64,000 nt of DNA from Azomonas tarimensis (GTDB taxonomy: Bacteria; Pseudomonadota; Gammaproteobacteria; Pseudomonadales; Pseudomonadaceae), in assembly GCF_042648805.1 (NCBI RefSeq), contig NZ_JBHRXZ010000029.1:62001-126000 (forward strand), read 5' to 3'. Of this stretch, positions 56,813-64,000 are shown piece after piece. The translations under genes and the position numbers were made by a program. Each line of letters starts with the position of its first letter. Position 1 is the stretch's first letter. The notes beneath the pieces are model-generated. The model was not told the DNA's origin. It ran no database searches and saw only the letters and a program-made list of their open reading frames with translations.

Positions 56813-59506
56813 ATGGGCGAACTGGCCAAAGAAATCCTCCCGGTCAACATCGAAGACGAACTCAAACAGTCTTATCTCGATTACGCCATGAGTGTAATTG
56901 TCGGTCGGGCCCTGCCGGATGCCCGCGATGGACTGAAGCCCGTGCACCGTCGGGTGCTGTACGCCATGAAGGAGCTGGGCAACGACTGGAACAAGCCGTA
57001 CCTGAAGTCGGCCCGTGTGGTCGGTGACGTCATCGGTAAGTACCACCCCCACGGCGACTCGGCGGTGTACGACACCATCGTGCGGATGGCTCAGCCGTTT
57101 TCGCTGCGCTACATGCTGGTCAATGGCCAGGGCAACTTCGGGTCGGTGGATGGCGACAACGCGGCGGCCATGCGATACACCGAAGTGCGCATGTTCAAGC
57201 TTACCCACGAGCTGCTCGCCGACCTCGAGAAGGAAACGGTCGACTGGGTCGACAACTATGACGGCTCGCTGAAAATCCCGGCCGTCATGCCGACCAAGGT
57301 GCCCAATCTGCTGATCAATGGGTCCAGCGGTATCGCCGTCGGCATGGCGACCAACATTCCGCCACACAACCTCGGCGAGGTGATCGACGGTTGTCTGGCG
57401 CTGATGGACAACCCCGACATCGACATCGATGGTCTCCTGCACTACATCCCCGGCCCCGACTTCCCCACCGCTGGGATCATCAATGGCCGCGCCGGAATCA
57501 TCGAGGCCTACAAGACCGGTCGGGGACGGATTTATGTGCGCGCCCGTGCCGATGTCGAGGATATCGACAAGGTCGGCGGCCGCCAGCAGATCGTCATCAC
57601 CGAGCTGCCCTACCAGCTGAACAAGGCGCGCCTGATCGAAAAGATCGCCGAGCTGGTCAAGGAGAAAAAGCTCGAGGGCATCACCGAGCTGCGCGACGAG
57701 TCCGACAAGGACGGCATGCGGGTGGTCATCGAGCTGCGTCGCGGCGAAGTGCCGGAGGTGGTGCTCAACAACCTCTACGCCCAGACCCAGCTGCAGAGCG
57801 TGTTCGGCATCAATATCGTCGCCCTGATCGATGGGCAGCCGCGTACCCTCAATCTCAAGGACCTGCTCGACGCCTTCGTCCGTCACCGCCGTGAAGTGGT
57901 GACCCGGCGCACCGTCTACGAGCTGCGCAAGGCACGTGAGCGTGGCCATATCCTGGAAGGCCAGGCAGTTGCGCTGTCGAACATCGATCCGGTGATCGCA
58001 CTGATCAAGGCTTCGCCAACGCCGGCCGAAGCCAAGGAGAAGCTGATCGCCGAGGCCTGGGAGTCGAGTGCGGTGGAGGCGATGGTCGAGCGTGCCGGCG
58101 CCGATTCCTGCCGTCCTGAAACCCTGGAGCCTCAGTACGGGCTGCACAACGGCAGGTATCACCTGTCGCCGGAGCAGGCGCAGGCCATCCTCGACCTGCG
58201 TCTGCACCGCCTGACCGGGCTGGAGCACGAGAAGCTGCTGGCCGAGTACCAGGAAATCCTGGGCGAGATCGGCGAGCTGATTCGCATCCTGACCTACCCC
58301 GAGCGGCTGATGGAAGTCATCCGCGAGGAACTCGAGGGGATCCGCAAGGAATTCGGCGACGCGCGCCGTACCGAAATCCTCGAGTCGCGCCTGGATCTGA
58401 CCCTGGCCGACCTCATCACCGAGGAAGAGCGGGTGGTCACCATTTCCCACGGCGGCTATGCCAAGAGCCAGCCGCTGGCCGCTTACCAGGCCCAGCGCCG
58501 TGGTGGTCGCGGCAAGGCAGCGACCGGGGTCAAGGACGAGGATTATGTCGAGCATCTGCTGGTCGCCAACAGCCATACCACGCTTCTGCTGTTTTCCAGC
58601 CGGGGCAAGGTGTACTGGCTGAAGACCTACGAGATTCCCGAGGCCTCGCGCACCTCCCGCGGACGGCCGCTGGTGAACCTGCTGCCGCTCGAGCAGGGCG
58701 AGCGCATCACCACCATGCTGCCGGTGGACGAATACGCCGAAGGCCACTTCATCTTCATGGCGACCTGCAACGGCACCGTGAAGAAGGTGCCGCTGGAGCA
58801 GTTCAGTCGCCCGCGTAGCGTGGGCCTGATCGCGCTGGACCTGGATGAAGGCGACACGCTGATTTCCGCCGCGATCACCGACGGCGAGCGCGAAGTCATG
58901 CTGTTCTCCGACGGTGGCAAGGTGACCCGCTTCAAGGAGTCGGACGTGCGCGCCATGGGGCGTACCGCCCGCGGGGTGCGCGGGATGCGTCTGGCCGACG
59001 GTCAGCAGCTGATTTCGATGATCATTCCGGAGGAAGGCTCCGAAATCCTCACCGCCTCGCTGAATGGCTTCGGCAAGCGCACCGCCATCGATGAGTTCCC
59101 CCAATACCAGCGTGGTGGTCAGGGTGTCATCGCCATGGTCAGCAACGACCGCAACGGCAAGCTGGTCGGCGCGGTGCAGGTGCTCGAAGGCGAGGAGATC
59201 ATGCTGATTTCCGACCAGGGCACGCTGGTGCGGACCCGGGTCAGCGAAGTATCGCGCCTGGGTCGTAACACCCAGGGCGTGACGCTGATCAAGCTGGGCA
59301 AGGGCGAGCATCTGGTCGGTCTGGAGCGTGTCCAGGAGCCTTCCGAGGAAGAGGTGCTCGAAGCGATCGAGGCGAGCCTGAGCGAAACGGCCCTGGAAAA
59401 GGAAATGCCGGTGGTCAGCAGTGAGCCGAGCGAGGATGAGCTGCTCGGCGGAATTGGTGACGTGCCGCCCAGCGTCGTTCCCACCGACGACGAGGACGAC
59501 AGGTAA
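56813..59506 (+). CDS. gyrA: DNA gyrase subunit A
   Basis: GyrA holds the DNA-breaking tyrosine of gyrase, which introduces negative supercoils. The 897-residue protein has the catalytic Tyr122 (AAAMRYTE), the quinolone-resistance region HPHGDSAVYDTIVRMAQ with Ser83 and Asp87 (both wild-type residues, so no target-based fluoroquinolone resistance there), the GyrA box QRRGGRGK at about 561-568, six beta-pinwheel blades and an acidic C-terminal tail. Numbering equals that of E. coli. A GGAA site lies about 10 bases upstream of the ATG. serC follows after 53 bases, as in P. aeruginosa. Confidence 0.98.
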   Translation: MGELAKEILPVNIEDELKQSYLDYAMSVIVGRALPDARDGLKPVHRRVLYAMKELGNDWNKPYLKSARVVGDVIGKYHPHGDSAVYDTIVRMAQPFSLRYMLVNGQGNFGSVDGDNAAAMRYTEVRMFKLTHELLADLEKETVDWVDNYDGSLKIPAVMPTKVPNLLINGSSGIAVGMATNIPPHNLGEVIDGCLALMDNPDIDIDGLLHYIPGPDFPTAGIINGRAGIIEAYKTGRGRIYVRARADVEDIDKVGGRQQIVITELPYQLNKARLIEKIAELVKEKKLEGITELRDESDKDGMRVVIELRRGEVPEVVLNNLYAQTQLQSVFGINIVALIDGQPRTLNLKDLLDAFVRHRREVVTRRTVYELRKARERGHILEGQAVALSNIDPVIALIKASPTPAEAKEKLIAEAWESSAVEAMVERAGADSCRPETLEPQYGLHNGRYHLSPEQAQAILDLRLHRLTGLEHEKLLAEYQEILGEIGELIRILTYPERLMEVIREELEGIRKEFGDARRTEILESRLDLTLADLITEEERVVTISHGGYAKSQPLAAYQAQRRGGRGKAATGVKDEDYVEHLLVANSHTTLLLFSSRGKVYWLKTYEIPEASRTSRGRPLVNLLPLEQGERITTMLPVDEYAEGHFIFMATCNGTVKKVPLEQFSRPRSVGLIALDLDEGDTLISAAITDGEREVMLFSDGGKVTRFKESDVRAMGRTARGVRGMRLADGQQLISMIIPEEGSEILTASLNGFGKRTAIDEFPQYQRGGQGVIAMVSNDRNGKLVGAVQVLEGEEIMLISDQGTLVRTRVSEVSRLGRNTQGVTLIKLGKGEHLVGLERVQEPSEEEVLEAIEASLSETALEKEMPVVSSEPSEDELLGGIGDVPPSVVPTDDEDDR

Positions 59507-59559
59507 CGCCCGTCCAGAAGGGGCGTCGCGGCGCCCGGTCATCCACGATTACGAGAGAA

Positions 59560-60651
59560 ATGGTAGTGAGCACACGCGCTTATAACTTCTGTGCCGGCCC
59601 GGCCGCATTGCCAGAAGCCGTCCTGCGACGGGCTCAGGCGGAGCTACTCGACTGGCGCGGCATAGGCCTGTCGGTGATGGAAATGAGTCATCGCAGCGAC
59701 GAGTTCGTCGGCGTGGCGAGCAAGGCCGAGCAGGATCTGCGCGACCTCCTGGCCATTCCCGCCAACTACAAGGTGCTGTTCCTGCAGGGCGGGGCAAGCC
59801 AGCAGTTCGCCCAGATTCCGCTGAACCTGCTGCCCGAGGGCGGCACGGCAGACTACATCGACACCGGGATCTGGTCGAAGAAGGCGATCGAGGAAGCGCG
59901 GCGTTACGGCACCGTCAACGTGGCGGCCAGTGCCAAGTCCTGCGACTATTTCCGTATTCCGCGTCAGGAGGAGTGGACGCTTTCGCCTGACGCCGCTTAT
60001 GTGCACTACACCCCGAACGAAACCATCGGTGGGCTGGAATACGACTGGATTCCGGACACCGGTGACGTTCCGCTGGTGGCCGACATGTCCTCGACCATTC
60101 TTTCGCGCCCGCTGGACGTCTCGCGCTTTGGCCTGATCTACGCTGGTGCGCAGAAGAACATCGGTCCGAGTGGCCTGGTGGTGGTGATCGTCCGTGAAGA
60201 TCTGCTGGGTCGCGCCCGGTCGAGCTGCCCGACCATGCTCGACTACAAGGTCGCTGCGGACAATGGCTCGATGTACAACACCCCGCCGACGCTAGGCTGG
60301 TACCTGGCGGGGCTGATCTTCGAGTGGCTGAAGGAGCAGGGCGGCCTCGAGGCCATGGGGCAGGTGAACCGGCGCAAGCAGCAGAAGCTGTATGAATTCA
60401 TCGATGCCAGCAGCCTCTATAGCAACCCGATCGCCACCGCCGACCGTTCGTGGATGAACATCCCCTTCGTACTCGCCGACGCGGGGCTGGACAAGGCGTT
60501 CCTGGCCGGCGCCAGTGCCCGCCAACTGCTCAACCTGCAAGGGCATCGATCGGTGGGCGGCATGCGCGCGTCCCTTTACAACGCGGTCAGCGAGGCGGCA
60601 GTCGATGCGCTGATCGCCTACATGGCCGAATTCGAAAAGGAGAATGGCTGA
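59560..60651 (+). CDS. serC: Phosphoserine aminotransferase
   Basis: SerC is a PLP enzyme that makes 3-phosphoserine, and also 4-phosphohydroxythreonine for pyridoxal phosphate synthesis (next after PdxB). The 363-residue protein has FCAGPAALPEAVLRRAQ, VMEMSHRSDEFV, the Schiff-base Lys in YAGAQKNIGPSGL and LQGHRSVGGMRASLYN. ATG 59560 has GAGAG only a few bases upstream; GTG 59566 has better spacing and would give the usual 361 residues. Its stop overlaps the pheA start by one base. Confidence 0.96.
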   Translation: MVVSTRAYNFCAGPAALPEAVLRRAQAELLDWRGIGLSVMEMSHRSDEFVGVASKAEQDLRDLLAIPANYKVLFLQGGASQQFAQIPLNLLPEGGTADYIDTGIWSKKAIEEARRYGTVNVAASAKSCDYFRIPRQEEWTLSPDAAYVHYTPNETIGGLEYDWIPDTGDVPLVADMSSTILSRPLDVSRFGLIYAGAQKNIGPSGLVVVIVREDLLGRARSSCPTMLDYKVAADNGSMYNTPPTLGWYLAGLIFEWLKEQGGLEAMGQVNRRKQQKLYEFIDASSLYSNPIATADRSWMNIPFVLADAGLDKAFLAGASARQLLNLQGHRSVGGMRASLYNAVSEAAVDALIAYMAEFEKENG

Positions 60652-61748
60652 TGTCCGAGGCTGATCAGCTCAAGGCCCTGCGGGTGCGCATCGACAGTCT
60701 CGACGAGCGAATTCTCGACCTGATCAGCGAGCGGGCTCGCTGTGCCCAGGAGGTGGCGCGGGTCAAGACCGAGCACCTTGGCGAAGGTGAGACCGCGGTG
60801 TTCTACCGCCCGGAGCGCGAGGCCTGGGTGCTCAAGCACATCATGGATCTGAACAAGGGACCGCTGGGCAACGAGGAGGTGGCGCGGCTGTTCCGCGAGA
60901 TCATGTCCTCCTGTCTGGCCCTCGAGCAGCCGCTCACGGTTTCCTTCCTCGGCCCCGAGGGCACCTTTACCCAGGCGGCGGCGCTCAAGCACTTCGGTCA
61001 GGCCGTGATCAGCAAGCCCATGGCGGCGATCGACGAGGTGTTCCGCGAGGTGGTGGCCGGTGCGGTCAACTTTGGCGTGGTGCCGGTGGAAAACTCCACC
61101 GAAGGCGCGGTCAACCACACCCTTGACAGCTTCCTCGAGCACGACATCGTGATCTGCGGCGAGGTGGAGCTGCGCATCCACCACCATCTGCTGGTGGGCG
61201 ATACGACCAAGACCGACCATATCACTCGCATCTATTCCCATGCGCAGTCGCTCGCACAGTGTCGCAAGTGGCTTGACGCGCACTACCCCAACGTCGAGCG
61301 GGTGCCGGTCGCCAGCAATGCCGATGCGGCCAAGCGCGTCAAGAGCGAGTGGAACAGCGCGGCCATCGCCGGCGACATGGCGGCTCAGCTGTACGGCCTG
61401 AGCAAACTGGCGGAAAAGATCGAGGATCGCCCGGACAATTCCACCCGGTTCTTTGTCATCGGCAGCCAGGAAGTGCCGCCGACCGGCGATGACAAGACGT
61501 CGATCATCGTTTCGATGCGCAACAAGCCGGGCGCCCTGCATGATCTGTTGATGCCATTCCACCAGAACGGCATCGACCTGACCCGCATCGAAACCCGGCC
61601 GTCGCGCTCGGGCAAATGGACCTACGTCTTCTTCATCGATTTCGTAGGCCATCACCAGAACCCGCTGGTGAAAGACGTGCTGGAAAAGATCGCCTGCGAC
61701 GCGGTGGCGTTGAAGGTGCTGGGGTCTTATCCCAAGGCCGTGCTGTAG
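60651..61748 (+). CDS. pheA: Bifunctional chorismate mutase / prephenate dehydratase (P-protein)
   Basis: PheA makes phenylpyruvate from chorismate by way of prephenate. The 365-residue protein has an AroQ-type mutase domain (1-90; LRVRIDSLDERILDLISERARCA), a dehydratase domain (about 95-270; LGPEGTFTQAAALKHFG and PVENSTEGAVNHTLD) and a C-terminal ACT domain that binds phenylalanine for feedback inhibition (GALHDLLMPFHQNGIDLTRIETRPS). Translation is coupled to serC by the one-base overlap. A repeat copy separates it from hisC. Confidence 0.97.
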   Translation: MSEADQLKALRVRIDSLDERILDLISERARCAQEVARVKTEHLGEGETAVFYRPEREAWVLKHIMDLNKGPLGNEEVARLFREIMSSCLALEQPLTVSFLGPEGTFTQAAALKHFGQAVISKPMAAIDEVFREVVAGAVNFGVVPVENSTEGAVNHTLDSFLEHDIVICGEVELRIHHHLLVGDTTKTDHITRIYSHAQSLAQCRKWLDAHYPNVERVPVASNADAAKRVKSEWNSAAIAGDMAAQLYGLSKLAEKIEDRPDNSTRFFVIGSQEVPPTGDDKTSIIVSMRNKPGALHDLLMPFHQNGIDLTRIETRPSRSGKWTYVFFIDFVGHHQNPLVKDVLEKIACDAVALKVLGSYPKAVL

Positions 61749-61760
61749 CACGGCCCTCGG

Positions 61761-61872
61761 GCTGAAGGCTTGAGGCTGAAGGCTTGACGATAAAGCGGCA
61801 TGCTTCTGTAGGCGTGCCTGTGAATATTTGGGCGGGCGAGGGGGCTGGATCCTCCAGCCTATAGCCTCAAGC
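61761..61872. repeat. Intergenic inverted repeat, copy 5 of 5
   Basis: GCTTGAGGCT (61768-61777) pairs perfectly with AGCCTCAAGC (61863-61872). A second hairpin lies inside, GGCTGGA (61843-61849) with TCCAGCC (61853-61859). The left arm reads GCTGAAGGCTTGAGGCTGAA followed by GGCTTGACG, sharing the core with copies 1 and 3. It lies between pheA and hisC. Confidence 0.6.
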
Positions 61873-61904
61873 GCCGGCGAAGCCGGTTGTACGCGGAGCT
61901 GAAG

Positions 61905-63014
61905 ATGAGCTGCGATTTCCTCGACCTGGCGCTGCCAGGGGTGCAAAAACTTTCCCCCTACGTGCCCGGCAAGCCGGTTGCGGAACTGGCTCGCGAACTT
62001 GGGCTGGACCCTGCCGGGATCGTCAAGCTGGCCAGCAACGAGAACCCGCTGGGCCCGAGCCCTCGTGTCCTGCAGGCGATCCAGGCCGAGCTGGCCGAGC
62101 TGACCCGCTACCCCGACGGCAATGGCTTCGAGCTCAAGAAGGCGCTCGCCGAGCGGTACGGTGTAGAACCGGCGCAGGTGACCCTGGGCAACGGCTCCAA
62201 CGACGTTCTGGAGATGATCGCGCGGGCCTATCTGGCTCCCGGCCGGAACGCGGTGTTCAGTGCTCATGCCTTTGCTGTCTACCCCATCGCCACCCAGGCG
62301 GCGGGTGCCCAGGGCAAGGTAGTCCCGGCGGCAGGCTGGGGGCATGATCTGGAAGCCATGGCGGCCGCCATCGACGCCGAGACGCGGGTGGTGTTTCTCG
62401 CCAACCCCAACAACCCTACCGGAACCTGGTTCGGACCGGATGCGCTGCGTCGTTTCCTGGCGGCGGTGCCGGCCGACGTGCTGGTGGTGCTCGATGAGGC
62501 CTATATCGAATACAGCGGCGACGATGAACTGCCCGACGGTATGCAATACCTTGCCGATCACCCGAACCTGTTGATCTCCCGTACCTTTTCCAAGGCCTAC
62601 GGCCTGGCTGCCTTGCGGGTGGGCTATGCCATCAGTTCGGTCCCGATCGCCGATGTGCTGAACAGGGTCCGCCAGCCGTTCAACGTCGGCAGCCTGGGGC
62701 TGGTCGCGGCCTGCGCCGCACTGGAAGACAAGGACTACCTGCGGCGCAGTCGCATGGCCAACGCGGCCGGGATGCGCCAGCTGGAAGCAGGATGTCGCCA
62801 GCTCGGCCTCGACTGGATCCCTTCGCGGGGCAACTTTCTGGCCGTCGACTTCGGTGGCGACGCGGGTCCCATCAATCAGGGGCTGCTGCGTGAAGGTGTG
62901 ATCGTGCGGCCGGTCGCCGGGTATGGCATGCCCAGCTTCCTGCGCGTGTCCGTCGGTACCGAGGCTGAGAACGCCCGTTTCCTCGCCGCGGCTGCCAGGG
63001 TTCTCGACCAGTGA
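61905..63014 (+). CDS. hisC: Histidinol-phosphate / aromatic aminotransferase
   Basis: A 369-residue class I/II PLP aminotransferase. SNENPLGPSPRVLQAI near the N-terminus, NPNNPTGTWFG and the Schiff-base Lys in RTFSKAYGLAALRVGY are the HisC signatures. In the pheA-hisC-tyrA context this copy (hisC2 in P. aeruginosa) is thought to serve mainly in tyrosine and phenylalanine synthesis, with another hisC in the histidine operon. GGAG lies 9 bases before ATG 61905; homology starts soon after. Its stop overlaps the GTG start of tyrA. Confidence 0.95.
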   Translation: MSCDFLDLALPGVQKLSPYVPGKPVAELARELGLDPAGIVKLASNENPLGPSPRVLQAIQAELAELTRYPDGNGFELKKALAERYGVEPAQVTLGNGSNDVLEMIARAYLAPGRNAVFSAHAFAVYPIATQAAGAQGKVVPAAGWGHDLEAMAAAIDAETRVVFLANPNNPTGTWFGPDALRRFLAAVPADVLVVLDEAYIEYSGDDELPDGMQYLADHPNLLISRTFSKAYGLAALRVGYAISSVPIADVLNRVRQPFNVGSLGLVAACAALEDKDYLRRSRMANAAGMRQLEAGCRQLGLDWIPSRGNFLAVDFGGDAGPINQGLLREGVIVRPVAGYGMPSFLRVSVGTEAENARFLAAAARVLDQ

Positions 63015-64000
63015 CGGCCAGGCCATCCCAGCCTCGGCGTGAGCCGCTGGGCGATCGCCTGGTGGTGATCGGGCTGGGACTGATCGGTGGGTCCTTCGCC
63101 AAGGGGGTCCGCGAGCTGGGGCTGTTCAATGAGGTGGTCGGCTTTGACCTTGACCTGCCGTCACGCCGCCAGGCCGTCGAGCTGGGTGTCGTCGATCGCT
63201 GCGCCGAGAGTCTCGAAGAGGCTTGCGTCGGTGCCACGGTGATCCAGCTGGCAGTGCCCATCCTGGCCGCGGAGAAGGTACTGGCCGCGCTGGCGACGCT
63301 GCCGCTGGGAGAGGCGGTGGTTACCGACGTGGGCAGCGCCAAGGGCAACATCGTTCGTTGCGCCGAACAGGTTTTCCAGGGGGTGCCGGCGCGTTTCGTG
63401 CCTGGGCACCCGATAGCCGGGTCAGAACAGAGCGGGGTCACGGCTGCCAAAAGTACGTTGTTTCGCCGACACAAGGTGATCCTGACGCCACCGCCAGGCA
63501 CGGACCCTGCGGCGTTGTCGCTGGTCGACACCCTTTGGAGGGCCCTCGAGGCGGACGTCGAGCACATGGACGTCAGGCACCATGATGAAGTGCTGGCCGC
63601 GACCAGCCACCTGCCACACCTGCTGGCGTTCGGCCTGGTCGACTCGCTCGCGCGGCGGCATGAGAACCTGGAGATCTTCCGCTACGCTGCCGGGGGGTTC
63701 CGGGACTTCACGCGTATCGCCGGCAGTGATCCGCTGATGTGGCATGACATATTTCTGGCCAACCGCGAGGCAGTGCTGCACACGCTCGACGCTTTCCAGG
63801 CCGATCTGGACCTGCTGCGTGCGGCGATTGAGCAAGGGGACGGGCACCACCTGCTGGGCGTTTTCACCCGCGCCCGGGTTGCTCGCGAACATTTCGGTAA
63901 AATTCTGGCCCGCAGGGCTTACGTGGACGTTATGCATTCCAAAGATCTGATCTTTCTCGCCCATCCTGGCGGCAGCCTTTCCGGACGCCTTCGCGTACCG
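63011..64000 (+). CDS. tyrA: Prephenate dehydrogenase fused to EPSP synthase (N-terminal part, runs off the window)
   Basis: Begins at GTG 63011, overlapping the hisC stop by three bases (GTGA), and is open to the end of the window (330 codons). The first about 300 residues are prephenate dehydrogenase, making 4-hydroxyphenylpyruvate: the NAD motif VVIGLGLIGGSFAKG, GHPIAGSEQSGV, the catalytic His region TSHLPHLLA and FRDFTRIAGSDPLMW. The frame then runs straight into LIFLAHPGGSLSGRLRVP, the typical N-terminal sequence of EPSP synthase (AroA). So it is the start of the TyrA-AroA fusion known from pseudomonads. The end of the gene is not in the window. Confidence 0.93.
   Translation, partial: MTARPSQPRREPLGDRLVVIGLGLIGGSFAKGVRELGLFNEVVGFDLDLPSRRQAVELGVVDRCAESLEEACVGATVIQLAVPILAAEKVLAALATLPLGEAVVTDVGSAKGNIVRCAEQVFQGVPARFVPGHPIAGSEQSGVTAAKSTLFRRHKVILTPPPGTDPAALSLVDTLWRALEADVEHMDVRHHDEVLAATSHLPHLLAFGLVDSLARRHENLEIFRYAAGGFRDFTRIAGSDPLMWHDIFLANREAVLHTLDAFQADLDLLRAAIEQGDGHHLLGVFTRARVAREHFGKILARRAYVDVMHSKDLIFLAHPGGSLSGRLRVP

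Noticed and set aside
56759..59542. 927-codon open frame on the minus strand opposite gyrA
   Set aside because: It mirrors gyrA codon for codon; high GC at third positions leaves the opposite strand free of stops. No domain is recognised and gyrA is certain.
60618..63026. 802-codon open frame on the minus strand opposite pheA, hisC and the intergenic repeat
   Set aside because: It spans two well-supported genes and the gap between them. The reading is a GC-bias shadow without known motifs.
1..64000. tRNA, rRNA or CRISPR features
   Set aside because: No cloverleaf with a conserved T-arm, no rRNA signature and no regularly spaced repeats were seen by eye. A covariance-model scan would be needed to exclude a small RNA.

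Overview
The window is a gene-dense, high-GC stretch of a chromosome from Pseudomonas in the broad sense (Pseudomonas, Stutzerimonas or a close relative). Evidence includes a FleQ highly similar to the pseudomonad master regulator, an Anr-type FNR protein with an Anr-like box upstream of hemN, a MASE2 class III adenylate cyclase (CyaB type), the edd-glk and zwf-pgl-eda Entner-Doudoroff genes, MupP, and a serC-pheA-hisC-tyrA::aroA cluster. I see no prophage, CRISPR array, tRNA or rRNA, and no intact insertion sequence. No gap between genes exceeds 300 bases.

Layout. 1-2.2 kb: end of a cytochrome c maturation operon (ccmH, ccmI), a lipoprotein gene and a FliT-like gene. 2.3-3.8 kb: fleQ, without the flagellar genes that usually surround it. 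3.8-9.2 kb: folE, an Smr protein, a small membrane protein, an isochorismatase-fold protein lacking the usual Cys, prmB, a tail-anchored protein and aroC. 9.3-14.9 kb: an MFS transporter, mtnB-mtnD-mtnC, two tandem small membrane proteins, alkA and speE. 15.0-19.7 kb: a candidate sigma-54 promoter, then a circularly permuted ATP-grasp enzyme, an alpha-E protein, a transglutaminase-like protease and the proteasome-related peptidase Anbu, followed by a RraB-like gene. This is the least understood system in the window. 19.7-24.2 kb: LysR, TauE/SafE permease, MATE pump, pdxB. 24.3-31.6 kb: dnaX-ybaB-recR, a periplasmic protein, anr, hemN, nadE and a SelW-like protein. 31.6-38.7 kb: cyaB, trkH, a YkgJ-type protein, a nitroreductase and a Cpx-like operon (regulator, Spy/CpxP protein, sensor kinase) with a GTAAA-N6-GTAAA CpxR-type box. 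38.7-43.4 kb: YciI, a PHP phosphoesterase, a YciO/TsaC protein, an unusual Fe-S-type tryptophanyl-tRNA synthetase, scpA and scpB. 43.6-50.5 kb: edd-glk-zwf-pgl-eda in one block, then rluB. 50.6-56.7 kb: diguanylate cyclase, YciK-type SDR, mupP, ubiG, mtaD, mtnA. 56.8-64 kb: gyrA, serC, pheA, hisC and the start of a tyrA::aroA fusion that runs off the window.

How the genes work together. speE makes methylthioadenosine; mtaD, mtnA, mtnB, mtnC and mtnD are most of its salvage route to methionine, apparently by way of methylthioinosine. The edd-eda block is a complete Entner-Doudoroff path from glucose to pyruvate and glyceraldehyde 3-phosphate. aroC and the serC-tyrA::aroA cluster cover chorismate, phenylalanine/tyrosine and serine/pyridoxal phosphate synthesis together with pdxB. 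A dispersed family of intergenic inverted repeats (at least five copies with a GGCTGGAGGCTTGACG-like core) separates several transcription units.
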